The notes under the pieces were generated by a model. It worked only from the letters and a program-made list of their open reading frames with translations. It did not search any database and was not told the DNA's origin. This document shows positions 52,233 through 62,875 of a DNA stretch of 64,000 bases, in pieces. Source of the stretch: Lachnospiraceae bacterium (GTDB lineage: Bacteria > Bacillota > Clostridia > Lachnospirales > Lachnospiraceae); the NCBI GenBank assembly GCA_021203465.1, contig JAJQBC010000069.1, positions 62,001 through 126,000 of the forward strand, in the 5' to 3' direction. Within the stretch, counting starts at the first letter, position 1; each line of letters starts with the position of its first letter. Both the position numbers and the translations under genes were made by a program.

Positions 52233-53174
52233 TCAATCCTCCTTTTCCGCCGGGAGAATCATTCCCGGCTCGATCTTATATCCGCGCAGGAAGGCGGAAG
52301 TCTCCATCCTCGCCTTCCCCTCGAGCTGCAGTTCTGTGACTGAAAGGAGCCCCTCCCCGGTCTGTACCAGAATCGCGTCCTTTCTCAGCTCCATGATCTC
52401 GCCGCAGACGCCCTTTCGCGCACCATCCGGCAGCACATGGCATTTCCATATCTTCAGCGTCTTTCCGAAGAGCCGTGTATAAGCGCTCGGCCAAGGATTT
52501 AAAGCCCTCACGAGCCGTTCGATGCTCACAGCATTCTTCGTCCAGTCGATCTTTCCCATGCTCTTTTTCAACATGGAAGCGTAGGCGGTCGGAGACTCAC
52601 CCTGCTTCTCCGGGATGACCTCTCCCCGTGCAAGCCTGCCCAACGTCTCAGCGCAGAGCCTCGCCCCGGCCAAACTCAGCTTGTCGAAAAGGCTGCCGCC
52701 TGTCTCATCTGCATCCAGCGGCACGACGACCTTCGCGAGCATATCTCCGGTGTCGAGTCCTTCGTCCATCTGCATGATCGTGACGCCTGACTCCTTCTCT
52801 CCATTCACCAGAGCCCACTGGATCGGCGCGGCCCCGCGATATTTTGGCAAAAGCGACGCGTGGACATTGACGCAGCCATATTTCTTCATGTTCAGAATTT
52901 CTTTCGGAATGATCTGGCCAAAAGCGGCCACCACGATCACATTGGCCTCCGTCTGTTCCAGCGTTTCCGCTGCCTCGCGTACTTTCAGCGGCTGGATAAC
53001 CGGGATGCCAAGACGCTCCGCCGCTGCCTTCACCGGCGTCGGCTGCAGACTGTGCCCACGTCCCTTCGGACGGTCCGGCTGGCTCACGACGAGCACAACC
53101 TCATGCTCTGATCCCGCCAGCTCCTCCAGCGTGCCCACCGCGAAGTCCGGCGTCCCCATAAAAATAATCCGCAT
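52233..53174 (-). CDS. fmt: methionyl-tRNA formyltransferase
   Basis: MRIIFMGTPDFAVGTLEEL; NVHASLLPKYRGAAPIQWAL. Confidence 0.97.
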   Translation of the reverse strand: MRIIFMGTPDFAVGTLEELAGSEHEVVLVVSQPDRPKGRGHSLQPTPVKAAAERLGIPVIQPLKVREAAETLEQTEANVIVVAAFGQIIPKEILNMKKYGCVNVHASLLPKYRGAAPIQWALVNGEKESGVTIMQMDEGLDTGDMLAKVVVPLDADETGGSLFDKLSLAGARLCAETLGRLARGEVIPEKQGESPTAYASMLKKSMGKIDWTKNAVSIERLVRALNPWPSAYTRLFGKTLKIWKCHVLPDGARKGVCGEIMELRKDAILVQTGEGLLSVTELQLEGKARMETSAFLRGYKIEPGMILPAEKED

Positions 53175-53175
53175 G

Positions 53176-53667
53176 CTAAGACTGTTCCTCCTCTTCTTCC
53201 TCGTCCTCCGCAGTGACATTGCGAAGTTCTCCCTCCACAAAATCCTTGTAGAGTTTTCCGTCCAGATGGTCGCACTCATGACAAATCGCACGCGCCAAAA
53301 GCTCCGTTCCCTCGAGCTCGTAGTACTCGCCATCCTCCCCCATGAACTGTACCGTCACCTCGTTCGGTCGGGTCACCGTGCCCGCCTTACCGGGAAGGCT
53401 GAGGCAGCCCTCGTCCCCGGTCTGCTCCCCTTCCGTCCTCGTGATCTTCGGATTAATCATGACAATCGGTCCCTCGCCGATATCGATCACGACAATCCGC
53501 TTCAGAATCCCGACCTGCGGCGCGGCGAGCCCCACGCCGTTTGCCCCGTACATCGTCTCCAGCATATCCTCAATCAATGTACGTACCCGCGGCGTCACCA
53601 CCGGCACCTCCCTGCTGATCTTTCTTAAGATCAGATCTCCGTCATATCTGATATTTCTGGTTGCCAT
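53176..53667 (-). CDS. def: peptide deformylase
   Basis: GVGLAAPQVG, EGCLSLPG, ICHECDHLDG. Confidence 0.97.
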   Translation of the reverse strand: MATRNIRYDGDLILRKISREVPVVTPRVRTLIEDMLETMYGANGVGLAAPQVGILKRIVVIDIGEGPIVMINPKITRTEGEQTGDEGCLSLPGKAGTVTRPNEVTVQFMGEDGEYYELEGTELLARAICHECDHLDGKLYKDFVEGELRNVTAEDEEEEEEQS

Positions 53668-53681
53668 CTCTTCCTCCTGCA

Positions 53682-55913
53682 CTAATACGACTGCTGCGGG
53701 TTATAATCAAACTGCACACGCACCCTGTCCCACTGCGTTTCTTCCTTTATTTTGCACTCCAGCTGACGTTTGGCCTCAAGCAGCCGTTCTTTTCTTTCGT
53801 TTTTTATATATATTACCCTGCGGTAGATATCGTTTTTCTTTGAGAGCGCCGCCACAGCCGGCCCAATCACCAGCAGTGCCGGATCCAGCGCGCGGATATA
53901 CACGCCAAGTTCCTCAGCTCTCCGTTTCAAAAGGCTCTGCTCTTCACAGGACAAATAGATCCCCAGCATTTCCTGCACCGGCGGATATCCCATCAGCCGA
54001 CGGTACTGCAGCTCCTGCGTATAAAAAGCGTCATAATCCTGCTCTGCCGCGGCGCGGATACTGTAGTGTTCCGGACGGTAGGTCTGGATGATCGCCTCAC
54101 CCGGCTTTTCGGCGCGTCCGGCACGTCCGACCGCCTGCGTCAGCAGCGCGAAGGTCCGCTCCCCCGCGCGATAATCCGGCGCATGCAGGGAAATGTCCGC
54201 CGCCACGACGCCGACCAAGGTCACATTCGGGAAATCGTGCCCCTTCACGATCATCTGCGTCCCGACGAGCACATCGGCCTCGCCGCGGCCAAAGGCGGAA
54301 AGAATCGTCTCATAGCTCTCCTTCGATCGCGTCGTATCATAATCCATCCTGAGAACGCGTGCCGTCGGGAACAAACGCTTTACCTCCCGCTCAATCTGTT
54401 GTGTCCCTGCTCGAAAACCGGAAATGTAGGGCGAGCCACAGGACGGACAGGCTTTCGGCATCCGCGTCTCATAACCGCAGTAGTGGCATTTTAGATAGCC
54501 GTCCGTGTGGAGCGACAGCGATACGTCACAGTGCGGGCAACGCAGCGCCTCGCCGCAGGAGCGGCAGGAGACAAAGCCGGAAAAGCCTCTGCGGTTCAGG
54601 AAGAGCATCGCCTGTTCCCCCCTGCGGAGCCGTTCGTCCAGTGCCACCATGAGCTGCCTGCTGAAAATGCCCCTGTTTCCCTCCCGCAGTTCTTTTCTTA
54701 AATCGACAATTTTAACCTGCGGCAGCACGGCAGCTCCGATCCTGCTGTCCAGACGGTACCAGCCATAGACACCTTCCCGCGCGCGATAGCTCGATTCGAG
54801 CGAGGGCGTCGCGCTGCCGAGCACAACCGACGCGCCGCAGAGGGAAGCGCGATAGATCGCCGCCTCCCGCGCGTCATAGCGTGGAACCGTCTCGCTCTTG
54901 TAAGCGCCCTCGTGTTCCTCGTCAATAATAATAACCCCTAATTGTGAAAACGGCGTAAACAAGGCGGAACGCGGCCCGATCATCACATCGAGCTGCCCTT
55001 CCTTCGCCCGCACAAACTGGTCGTAGCGCTCGCCGTCCGACAGACGTGAGTGCAGCACCGATACTCTCTCGCCGAAATGCTCATAGAATCGCCGCACCGT
55101 CTGGTAGGTCAGAGCGATCTCGGGAATCAACACAATCGCCTGCTTTCCCCGGGCAATCACACGTCCGATGAGTTCCATGTACACCTCGGTCTTGCCACTG
55201 CCGGTGACACCCTGCAACAGGTAAGTCCGGCGCTGCTCCCGCTCATAGTCCGCCCAGATTCCCTCGGCCGCCGCACGCTGCTGTACGCTCAGTTCCGGCC
55301 TTTCCGCCGTTCTGCGGAAATGCCCTTCAAAGGGATTCCTGTATCGTGTTTCCGTCTCGCTTTTCAGAACGCCGTCCCGCTCAAGCCCTCGGATCACCGG
55401 AGCTGTAATGCGGTAGCGCTCCGCCGCCTCTCTCTTTGAGATCGCACCGCCCGCATCGAGAAGCGCCGCCAGAAGCCTTGCCCTGGCGCGGTTATTTTTT
55501 TTCAGCTCCTTCTGAAGGAACTCTTCCGCCTCTTCATGCGAAGTCTTCAGCTTCAGCGTGACATCGCGCTGCCGCGCGACCTCCTGCTTTACCGGAAGCA
55601 CCGTCTTCAGCGCCTGATTCATCGTCGAGCCATACTGCTCACGCATCCAGGCCGCGAGCGCGATCAGCTGGGATTCCGCGCACACAGAGCCCTCCACAAC
55701 CCCGCTTAATTCCTTGATCTTCTCCGGCGGATAATCCGGCTCCCGCGTCAGTCCGGTCACATAGCCTCTTGTCGGGCGATTCCCCCTCCCAAAGGGAAAA
55801 CGCACCTGCATACCAATGCGGATCTTTCCGCTCAGCTCCTCCGGCACGCGGTACTGGAACACGCGATCCAGCTTTTCATGCGAAATGTCAACAATGACAT
55901 CAACATACTCCAT
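53682..55913 (-). CDS. priA: primosomal protein N' (replication restart helicase)
   Basis: GVTGSGKTEVYM, DEEHEG, zinc-binding CRSCGEALRCPHCDVSL...CHYCGYETRMPKACPSCGS. Confidence 0.97.
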   Translation of the reverse strand: MEYVDVIVDISHEKLDRVFQYRVPEELSGKIRIGMQVRFPFGRGNRPTRGYVTGLTREPDYPPEKIKELSGVVEGSVCAESQLIALAAWMREQYGSTMNQALKTVLPVKQEVARQRDVTLKLKTSHEEAEEFLQKELKKNNRARARLLAALLDAGGAISKREAAERYRITAPVIRGLERDGVLKSETETRYRNPFEGHFRRTAERPELSVQQRAAAEGIWADYEREQRRTYLLQGVTGSGKTEVYMELIGRVIARGKQAIVLIPEIALTYQTVRRFYEHFGERVSVLHSRLSDGERYDQFVRAKEGQLDVMIGPRSALFTPFSQLGVIIIDEEHEGAYKSETVPRYDAREAAIYRASLCGASVVLGSATPSLESSYRAREGVYGWYRLDSRIGAAVLPQVKIVDLRKELREGNRGIFSRQLMVALDERLRRGEQAMLFLNRRGFSGFVSCRSCGEALRCPHCDVSLSLHTDGYLKCHYCGYETRMPKACPSCGSPYISGFRAGTQQIEREVKRLFPTARVLRMDYDTTRSKESYETILSAFGRGEADVLVGTQMIVKGHDFPNVTLVGVVAADISLHAPDYRAGERTFALLTQAVGRAGRAEKPGEAIIQTYRPEHYSIRAAAEQDYDAFYTQELQYRRLMGYPPVQEMLGIYLSCEEQSLLKRRAEELGVYIRALDPALLVIGPAVAALSKKNDIYRRVIYIKNERKERLLEAKRQLECKIKEETQWDRVRVQFDYNPQQSY

Positions 55914-57383
55914 CTATCTCTCCGCCAGTTCTTTTAAAACCTCCTGAATCAGCACACGCTCATCCATCGGATATTTTACCCCTTTGATCTCCTGATAATC
56001 CTCGTGGCCCTTCCCCGCCAGCACGATCACATCGCCGTCCAACGCGTTGCCGATAGCGTAACGGATCGCTTCCTTCCGGTCGCAGATCTCCACGAAGTCG
56101 CCGTCCGTCTTCGCCATGCCGATCTTGATGTCGTCGATGATGGCCTGCGGTTCCTCATAGCGCGGGTTATCTGAGGTGATGATCGTCAGGTCGGCCAGCC
56201 GTCCCGACACCTCGCCCATCTCGTAGCGGCGGAGCTTCGAGCGGTTCCCGCCGCAGCCAAACACCGAGACCAGCCGCTTCGGGTGATATTCCCGCAGCGT
56301 ATTCAGAAGGCTCTCAAGCGCCATCGCATTGTGCGCGTAGTCGATCATCAGGGTAAAGTTGCCCGGCATCGGGATCATCTCGATGCGCCCCTTCGTCTTC
56401 ACGACGCGCAGCGCCTCCTTTAGATCACTCTGCGACACCCGAAAGTGTTCGCACACAGCGATCGCGACAAGGGAATTGTAGACGCTGAAGCGGCCCGGCA
56501 CGTCGATCTCCACGTCCATATCAAGCTTTCCGGAAATATGGTATCGCACGCCCAGATAGCCTTCGCCTCCCAGCAGCTTCATATCCGAGGCCCGGTAATC
56601 CGCCTTCTCCGAGAAACCAATTGTCTCGAGATCACAGGTATGGCCGTCCAGCACCAGATCAAAATTCTCATCGTCAATATTTGCAATGCCATGCCGACAC
56701 TGCCGGAACAGCAGCCCCTTGCAGGCCGCATACTCCTCAAAGCTTGCATGTTCGTTTGGCCCGATATGATCCGGTACCAGATTTGTAAAAATTCCAATTT
56801 CAAATGGGATGCCCGCCGTCCGGTGCATCATAAGCCCTTGCGAGGACACCTCCATCACGCAGATCTCACAGCCGGCCTCCACCATGCGCGAAAAGTATTC
56901 CTGAATCAAGTAGGACTCCGGCGTCGTATTGTCCGCCGGAATGCGCTCGTCGCCGATGATCGCCTCGATCGTACCGATGAGACCCACACGGTAGCCCGCG
57001 TGCTCCAGAATTCCCTTTATCATAAAAGTCGTCGTCGTCTTTCCTTTGGTGCCGGTGACGCCGATCACCTTCATCCTGCGCGCCGGCCAGTCAAACCAGG
57101 CGGACGACAGAATCGCCAGCGCATAGCGCGTATCATCCACCTCAATAAGCGTCACGCCCTCCGGAACCTCCACCGGACGCTCCGCCACGATGCAGCGCGC
57201 GCCCGCGGCCACAATCTCAGCCACATGCTCATGACTGTCATAGGCAAGTCCTTTGATGCAGACAAAGAGACAGCCCTCCGTGACCTTTCTCGTGTCATAG
57301 ACAAGCGCGCTGACCGCGCCCTCCATCGTTCCCTTTATCAGTCTGTAGTCCAGCTCAGAGAGCAGGGCAGAAAGTTCTTTCAT
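55914..57383 (-). CDS. murE: UDP-N-acetylmuramoyl-tripeptide synthetase MurE (meso-DAP type by DNPR motif)
   Basis: GVTGTKGKTTTTFMI; TSDNPRYEEP. Confidence 0.96.
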   Translation of the reverse strand: MKELSALLSELDYRLIKGTMEGAVSALVYDTRKVTEGCLFVCIKGLAYDSHEHVAEIVAAGARCIVAERPVEVPEGVTLIEVDDTRYALAILSSAWFDWPARRMKVIGVTGTKGKTTTTFMIKGILEHAGYRVGLIGTIEAIIGDERIPADNTTPESYLIQEYFSRMVEAGCEICVMEVSSQGLMMHRTAGIPFEIGIFTNLVPDHIGPNEHASFEEYAACKGLLFRQCRHGIANIDDENFDLVLDGHTCDLETIGFSEKADYRASDMKLLGGEGYLGVRYHISGKLDMDVEIDVPGRFSVYNSLVAIAVCEHFRVSQSDLKEALRVVKTKGRIEMIPMPGNFTLMIDYAHNAMALESLLNTLREYHPKRLVSVFGCGGNRSKLRRYEMGEVSGRLADLTIITSDNPRYEEPQAIIDDIKIGMAKTDGDFVEICDRKEAIRYAIGNALDGDVIVLAGKGHEDYQEIKGVKYPMDERVLIQEVLKELAER

Positions 57384-57563
57384 ATATGTCTCCTTATATT
57401 AAAATACTTCGGCTACTTTGTCGTTCATTCTTAATTAGTATAACACACGACGAATTACGTCTGCAAGCCGGGCAAAGTTGCTCTCCGGGATATTGTAAAT
57501 CAGCATACAGGAAAAATCAATGCCGCATCTGAAACTTGTCGCGCGTGCCGTGTCACAAAAGAA

Positions 57564-57595
57564 GGACAGGAAACGCGCAGCGCGAATTCCTGTCC
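57564..57595 (-). terminator. terminator downstream of arcC
   Basis: GGACAGGAA/TTCCTGTCC stem, T-rich tail on minus strand. Confidence 0.7.
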
Positions 57596-57616
57596 CATTA
57601 AATCCATTTCCTGTGT

Positions 57617-58546
57617 CTATCGAATGATCGTCCCCGCTCTCTCCTCCAGCGCTTCCTTTGCGTCGTCGAGATCCGCGATCACCGTCACGCGCCCCGGCTT
57701 GCCGGAGACAAAGGAGACCGCCGCCACAACCTTCGGCAGCACGCTCGTCTCATCGAACTGTCCCTCCGCAATATAGGTCCGCGCTTTCTCCACGCTGATC
57801 TCATCAAGCGGCTCTGCGTTCTCCTTGCCATAGTTCAGGTACAACTTCTTCTCGCTCGTCAGGATCAGCAGCATATCTGCGTTCAAAAGCTCGGCGAGCT
57901 TGCCGCTCGCAAGATCCTTCTCAATCACGGCACTGGCACCTTTCAAATGATGAGATTGCCGCAAGACCGGAATTCCACCGCCACCGCAGGCGATCACGAC
58001 ATGACCGGCGTCCGAGAGAACGCGGATCGACTCGATCTCAACGACATCCTCCGGCTTCGGCGCGGAAACGATCCGGCGATAACCGCCATCGACCTTCGTC
58101 ACATAGTTTCCCTTTTCCTCCTCGGCGTCCGCTTCCTCGCGGGTCATGACACGGCCCACGACCTTGACTGGTTTATAGAAGGAATCATCGTAGGGATTTA
58201 CAACAACCTGCGTCAGAATTGTGGAGACCGGACGATTGATACCGCGATTCAAAAGCTCCTCGCGAATCGCGTTCTGCAGGTCATAACCAATATAGCCCTG
58301 GCTCATAGCCGAGCAGACTGACATCGGGGCGAAGGTATAGTCCGGATGCTGTTTCCCGAACTCATTCATGGCCGTGTGGATCATGCCCACCTGCGGCGCG
58401 TTGCTGTGCGAAATGACAACCTGACAGCCTGCCTCAACCAGATCCGCGATGGCCTTCGCAGCGGCTTTGGTGGCGATCTTCTGCTCCGGCAGCGTCGTGC
58501 CGAGCGCCTTATGCCCGAGGGCAACGACAACTTTCTTCTTACTCAT
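57617..58546 (-). CDS. arcC: carbamate kinase
   Basis: VVVALGHKALGTTLPEQ; VISHSNAPQVGMI; IACGGGGIPV. Confidence 0.95.
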   Translation of the reverse strand: MSKKKVVVALGHKALGTTLPEQKIATKAAAKAIADLVEAGCQVVISHSNAPQVGMIHTAMNEFGKQHPDYTFAPMSVCSAMSQGYIGYDLQNAIREELLNRGINRPVSTILTQVVVNPYDDSFYKPVKVVGRVMTREEADAEEEKGNYVTKVDGGYRRIVSAPKPEDVVEIESIRVLSDAGHVVIACGGGGIPVLRQSHHLKGASAVIEKDLASGKLAELLNADMLLILTSEKKLYLNYGKENAEPLDEISVEKARTYIAEGQFDETSVLPKVVAAVSFVSGKPGRVTVIADLDDAKEALEERAGTIIR

Positions 58547-58567
58547 GGCAAAATTCCTTTCTTTTTA

Positions 58568-58963
58568 ACACAGCAAGCAGGACGATAAGCCGGGTTCTGT
58601 CGTGGACAATCATCTATCCAGGCGCGCCGTCACCGGCGCGCTCAAGCGACCTACCTGAAGCTGACGGGCCGCCATATACTTCTACTTGGTCTTGCTTCGG
58701 ATGGGGTTTACATGTGCCCCGCCTGTTACCAGGCGGGCGGTAGTCTCTTACACTGCCTTTCCACCCTTACGCTAGTCTGCCATGCGGTAGCTCGAATTGC
58801 TGCGCAATTCTCACCCCACGGCATTCGCTGGCGCGGTATATTTCTGTTGCACTGGCCTTGGAGTCACCTCCACCGGACGTTATCCGGCATCCTGCCCTGT
58901 GAAGCCCGGACTTTCCTCACCTCGCTTGCGCGAGCCGCGATTGCCTGTCCTACTTGCTGCAAC
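58568..58963 (-). ncRNA. rnpB: RNase P RNA (bacterial type A)
   Basis: Minus strand GAGGAAAGTCCGGGCTTCACAGGGCAGG...GGGTGGAAAGGCAGTGTAAGAGACTACCGC...GACAGAACCCGGCTTAT conserved core. Confidence 0.95.
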
Positions 58964-59005
58964 GTTCATTTTAACCGAAAAAAGCCCGTTTGTCCATGCC
59001 CTATC

Positions 59006-59767
59006 TTATTTCAAAATCAGTTCCACCGGGCAGTGGTCGCTCCCCAGCTGCTCCGCCAGAATGCGGCTATCCTCAATGTGCTCTTCAAAGCCCTCCGAGA
59101 CGAGGAAATAGTCGATGCGCCACCCTGCGTTCCGCTCGCGGGCTCTCGCCCGGTACGACCACCAGCTATAGGCCTCCGCCTTATCCGGATAAAGGTAACG
59201 GAAGGAGTCGACAAAGCCAGAGGCAAGAAGCTCGCGCATCTTGCTGCGCTCCTCATCGGAAAAGCCCGCGTTGCCGCGGTTTGTCTTCGGATTTTTGAGG
59301 TCGATCTCCTCCTTCGCCACGTTGAAGTCTCCGGTCACAATGACCGGCTTTTTCTCCTTCAGCGCGCCGAGGTAAGCGCGGAAATCGTCCTCCCACTCCA
59401 TGCGGTAGGCAATCCGGCGCAGGCCGTCCTGCGCGTTCGGCACATAGACACAGACGAGATAATAATCCTCATATTCCAGCGTGATCGCGCGTCCCTCATC
59501 GTCGTGCTTTCCCTCCATGCCGAGATCATAGAAGACAGCGAGCGGCTTCTCCCTCGTCAGCACCGCGGTGCCGGAATAGCCTTTCTTTACCGCGCTGTTC
59601 CAGTACAGCTCATAGTCGGGAAAGCAGAAATCCGCCTGCTCCGGCTGCATCTTCGTCTCCTGCAGGCACAGCATGTCCGGTTGTTCCCGGTCAAGAAATT
59701 CCATAAAGCCCTTGTTCATACAGGCACGCAGCCCGTTGACATTCCAGGAATAGAGTCGCTTCATCAT
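59006..59767 (-). CDS. xth: exodeoxyribonuclease III
   Basis: [20 protein letters not shown]...LCLQETKMQ...GDFNVA...SDHCPVEL. Confidence 0.95.
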   Translation of the reverse strand: MMKRLYSWNVNGLRACMNKGFMEFLDREQPDMLCLQETKMQPEQADFCFPDYELYWNSAVKKGYSGTAVLTREKPLAVFYDLGMEGKHDDEGRAITLEYEDYYLVCVYVPNAQDGLRRIAYRMEWEDDFRAYLGALKEKKPVIVTGDFNVAKEEIDLKNPKTNRGNAGFSDEERSKMRELLASGFVDSFRYLYPDKAEAYSWWSYRARARERNAGWRIDYFLVSEGFEEHIEDSRILAEQLGSDHCPVELILK

Positions 59768-59771
59768 AGGT

Positions 59772-60413
59772 TCAGTTCTCCTTCTTCGATGTAAAACGGT
59801 ACGCGGTTTCCAGAGTGCCGTACAGCACGACCGACCCGATCACATCCAGGATCGAGTGCTGCTTTGTAAAGACGGTCGAGGCGATGATCGACACCGCGAA
59901 CACACGCCCGATCAGAATACCTGCCCGCGGCAGCTGCCCTGCCTGCATCTCGAGCGTTCCCTGAAACACCATCGTCACATAGGCGTGCATGCTCGGGAAA
60001 ACGCTCTGCGGTGTGTCAACGGTCTGTACAAATTTCATCAACCGTCCGCTCAGTTTCTCAGAATTGTAGGTGATGCTGTCGCGGAAATCCAGTCCGGTCG
60101 GCCAGATATAGGCGATCAGAATGAACAGGTTCATGCCCGTCGAGAGCACAATCAGCGCCTTCTTATAATCCTCATCCGAGAGATTCTTCAGCGCGAGGAA
60201 CACACACACGATGATATAGGGGAACCAGCTCAGGTAAGGGTAGATGAACTGCGGCACATGTGGAATCCTGTCATCCAGTTTGCTGTGTACGAGATGCACC
60301 TTCTTGTGAGGCCTGACCTCCAGAAACACGAACAGCGCCATGTAGACGACAAACCAGATGGCAACTGGAATCAGCTTTCTTCTTTTGATAAATGTCTTTA
60401 CGTTTTCTATCAT
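59772..60413 (-). CDS. PAP2-like membrane phosphatase/phosphatidic acid phosphatase family
   Basis: Multi-[14 protein letters not shown] and [15 protein letters not shown] motifs. Confidence 0.75.
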   Translation of the reverse strand: MIENVKTFIKRRKLIPVAIWFVVYMALFVFLEVRPHKKVHLVHSKLDDRIPHVPQFIYPYLSWFPYIIVCVFLALKNLSDEDYKKALIVLSTGMNLFILIAYIWPTGLDFRDSITYNSEKLSGRLMKFVQTVDTPQSVFPSMHAYVTMVFQGTLEMQAGQLPRAGILIGRVFAVSIIASTVFTKQHSILDVIGSVVLYGTLETAYRFTSKKEN

Positions 60414-62062
60414 ACGTTGAATACACTTCCTCCTATGAATTCCCGCAGAATGGAGTTGTTCGGGACCAGATTGCTGTCGACCCCCTGAAAATAGTTCAGG
60501 AACTTGAGCAGGCACTTCGCCTCCGGATACTCCGGCTCGCCCGGCTGGATGCCGAAAAGCAGCGGCTCCGCGTACTGCTTGAGCACAGCCAGCTCGTAGA
60601 TCAGAGCCGAGTTGAAAATCACGTCGGCCTCCTCCTGATACGGAAAAATATTTTCATCCTCACCGCGGCGCACCGACGGCCACATAGAGATTGTCTTCTT
60701 TGCGGAAGTGCCGCGCGTACGCGCATCCCGCACCATCCGGCGCAGCATCCGTCCGTCTGTCGTCGCGATCCGATTGTGCTCGTCGACGTTGAGCTGCGTC
60801 AGCGCGCTCACATAAATTTTGAGCTTTCTCTCCTTCGGAAGCGAGTAGGAAAGCTGATCGTTCAGGCAATGGATGCCCTCGATCACCAGTACCTCATCGT
60901 CGTGCAGCCGCAGCAGATTTCCCTTGTACTCCTTCTTGCCGGTCACAAAATTGAAGGTCGGCATCGAGACCTCCTCACCGCGCAGCAGCGCACTCATCTG
61001 CTCATTGAACAGCCCAATATCCATCGCGCCGAGACACTCAAAATTGAACTGCCCGTTCTCATCCTTCGGCGTGTCCTCCCGCTCCACAAAATAATTGTCC
61101 ACCGCAATCGGGTGTGGCTTCAGCCCATGCGCGAGCAGCTGCACCGACAACCGATGGGAAAAGCTCGTCTTGCCCGAGGAAGACGGTCCCGCAATCATGA
61201 TCAGCTTGCGGTCATGCCGCCCGGCAATCTGCTCCGCGATGTTCCCGATTTCCTTCTCCATCAGCGCCTCCTGCGCGAGAATGATATCGGTCATATTTCC
61301 ATCCGCAATCTGTGCGTTGAGCGCGCCGACCGTCGGCGTGCCGAGCAGCTCGCTCCACTCGTTCGAACGCTTCAGCACCTGAAACAGTTTCCGCTGGGGC
61401 CGGAATTCGGCAAGGCTGTCCGGCGTCTTCTTCGGCGGAAAGTTGAGCACAAAGCCCTCGTCCCAAGCGATCAGATGAAATTGTTTGATATAGCCCGTGT
61501 CCGGCAGCATATATCCGTAATAATAGTCCTCAAAGCCGTCCAGCAGATACACGTTCACCGAAGAACTTCTGCGAAAGCGGAACAATCGCGCCTTGTCCAG
61601 CATCCCGTGCCGCGTAAAATGCTCGATTGCCTCCTCGACCGGAATGCTCTTCTTCACGAACGGAAGCCGCTGCGCCACCAGCTCCTCCATCCGCGCCTGT
61701 ACCGTGCGCAGGAACTCCTCATCCACTATCCTGTTTTTACTCATACAGTAGTAGCCGTCACCGAGGGAAAAGCAGACCCGGATGCCATTCACTGCCTCCT
61801 GTCCCGCCACATCATAGACCGCTTTCAAGAGCAGCAGCGTCGCGCTGCGCCGATAAGTCTTGAAGCCGTCCGCGCTGGCCGTCGTCAGGAACTCGACCTG
61901 TGCATCCGCCTTCACCGGACGGAACAGCTCCCGCATTTTGCTGCCGTTCTCGAGAACGAGCACAATGTCATTGCTATAATTTTTCTGATATTGCTTCGCA
62001 AGCTCCAGATAGCTCATGCCTTCCGAAACTTCCGTCCGCTTTCCTTCTATCGTTATCTGCAT
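60410..62062 (-). CDS. nucleoside (uridine-like) kinase with N-terminal TGS/ThrRS-like region
   Basis: IAGPSSSGKTSFSHRLSVQL P-loop; N-terminal GMSYLELAKQY...; VFHS-type phosphotransferase body. Confidence 0.88.
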   Translation of the reverse strand: MQITIEGKRTEVSEGMSYLELAKQYQKNYSNDIVLVLENGSKMRELFRPVKADAQVEFLTTASADGFKTYRRSATLLLLKAVYDVAGQEAVNGIRVCFSLGDGYYCMSKNRIVDEEFLRTVQARMEELVAQRLPFVKKSIPVEEAIEHFTRHGMLDKARLFRFRRSSSVNVYLLDGFEDYYYGYMLPDTGYIKQFHLIAWDEGFVLNFPPKKTPDSLAEFRPQRKLFQVLKRSNEWSELLGTPTVGALNAQIADGNMTDIILAQEALMEKEIGNIAEQIAGRHDRKLIMIAGPSSSGKTSFSHRLSVQLLAHGLKPHPIAVDNYFVEREDTPKDENGQFNFECLGAMDIGLFNEQMSALLRGEEVSMPTFNFVTGKKEYKGNLLRLHDDEVLVIEGIHCLNDQLSYSLPKERKLKIYVSALTQLNVDEHNRIATTDGRMLRRMVRDARTRGTSAKKTISMWPSVRRGEDENIFPYQEEADVIFNSALIYELAVLKQYAEPLLFGIQPGEPEYPEAKCLLKFLNYFQGVDSNLVPNNSILREFIGGSVFNV

Positions 62063-62077
62063 AAGCGCAGTCTCCTT

Positions 62078-62848
62078 TCACACAACCTCAAAGGGATGAT
62101 GAACCGGCATGCAGTCCATGTGCACGCCCATCAGCACCTTTTCCAGATAGCCCTTTACATCCTCCATAAAAATGTGCTCAACGCCGTAATGCCCCGCATC
62201 GACAATACAAAGGCCCTGATCCACGGCATCCAGCCCGGTGTGATGATCGATATCTCCGGTGATGTAGACATCACAATGAAATTTCAGCGCTTCCTTCATC
62301 GTGCTCTTTCCCGCTCCCGGGCAGATCGCAGCAAGGGCAAGTTCCCTCTCCGAATTGCCGTAAAGACGCACGTTCGGAATACGGAAGACTTCCTTCACAT
62401 GTTGTCCGCACTCCCGGAGTGTCATCTTCCGCGGCAGCCGCCCGACGCGCCCGATGCCCTCGCCGTCCTTTACCTCCTCCAGCACAGCACAGTCCGTCAA
62501 CCCCAACATCCCTGCCGCAAGATCCGCCATACCGCGCGTGTCATAATTCGTGTGCATCGCATAATAAGAAATATCATGCCGGATCAGCCGAAGCAGGCGC
62601 CTGCCGTTCATATCCGCGTCCGTCACGCTCTTAAGCGGCGTAAAAATCATCGGATGGTGTGTGATCAGCATGTCGTAACCGCCGTCCGCTGCGTGCGCCA
62701 CTGTCTCATCATTCGCGTCCAACGCAAGCAGGATACGCTTTACCTCCTTCTCGCGCCGCCCGGCCAAAAGCCCGACATTGTCCCAGTCACAGGCATATTC
62801 TGTACTGTATTCGCGCTCGAGGAGCGCACAAATCTCACTACACTTCAT
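62078..62848 (-). CDS. Nif3-like dinuclear metal-center protein
   Basis: CDWDNVGLLAG; ITHHPMIFTPLKSV; ITGDIDHHTGLDA. Confidence 0.93.
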   Translation of the reverse strand: MKCSEICALLEREYSTEYACDWDNVGLLAGRREKEVKRILLALDANDETVAHAADGGYDMLITHHPMIFTPLKSVTDADMNGRRLLRLIRHDISYYAMHTNYDTRGMADLAAGMLGLTDCAVLEEVKDGEGIGRVGRLPRKMTLRECGQHVKEVFRIPNVRLYGNSERELALAAICPGAGKSTMKEALKFHCDVYITGDIDHHTGLDAVDQGLCIVDAGHYGVEHIFMEDVKGYLEKVLMGVHMDCMPVHHPFEVV

Positions 62849-62875
62849 AATGATATACTCCGTTTCGCTGCTCTG

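Noticed and set aside
58712-59794. 360-aa plus-strand ORF
   Set aside because: Runs antisense across rnpB and exoA; no start/RBS support.
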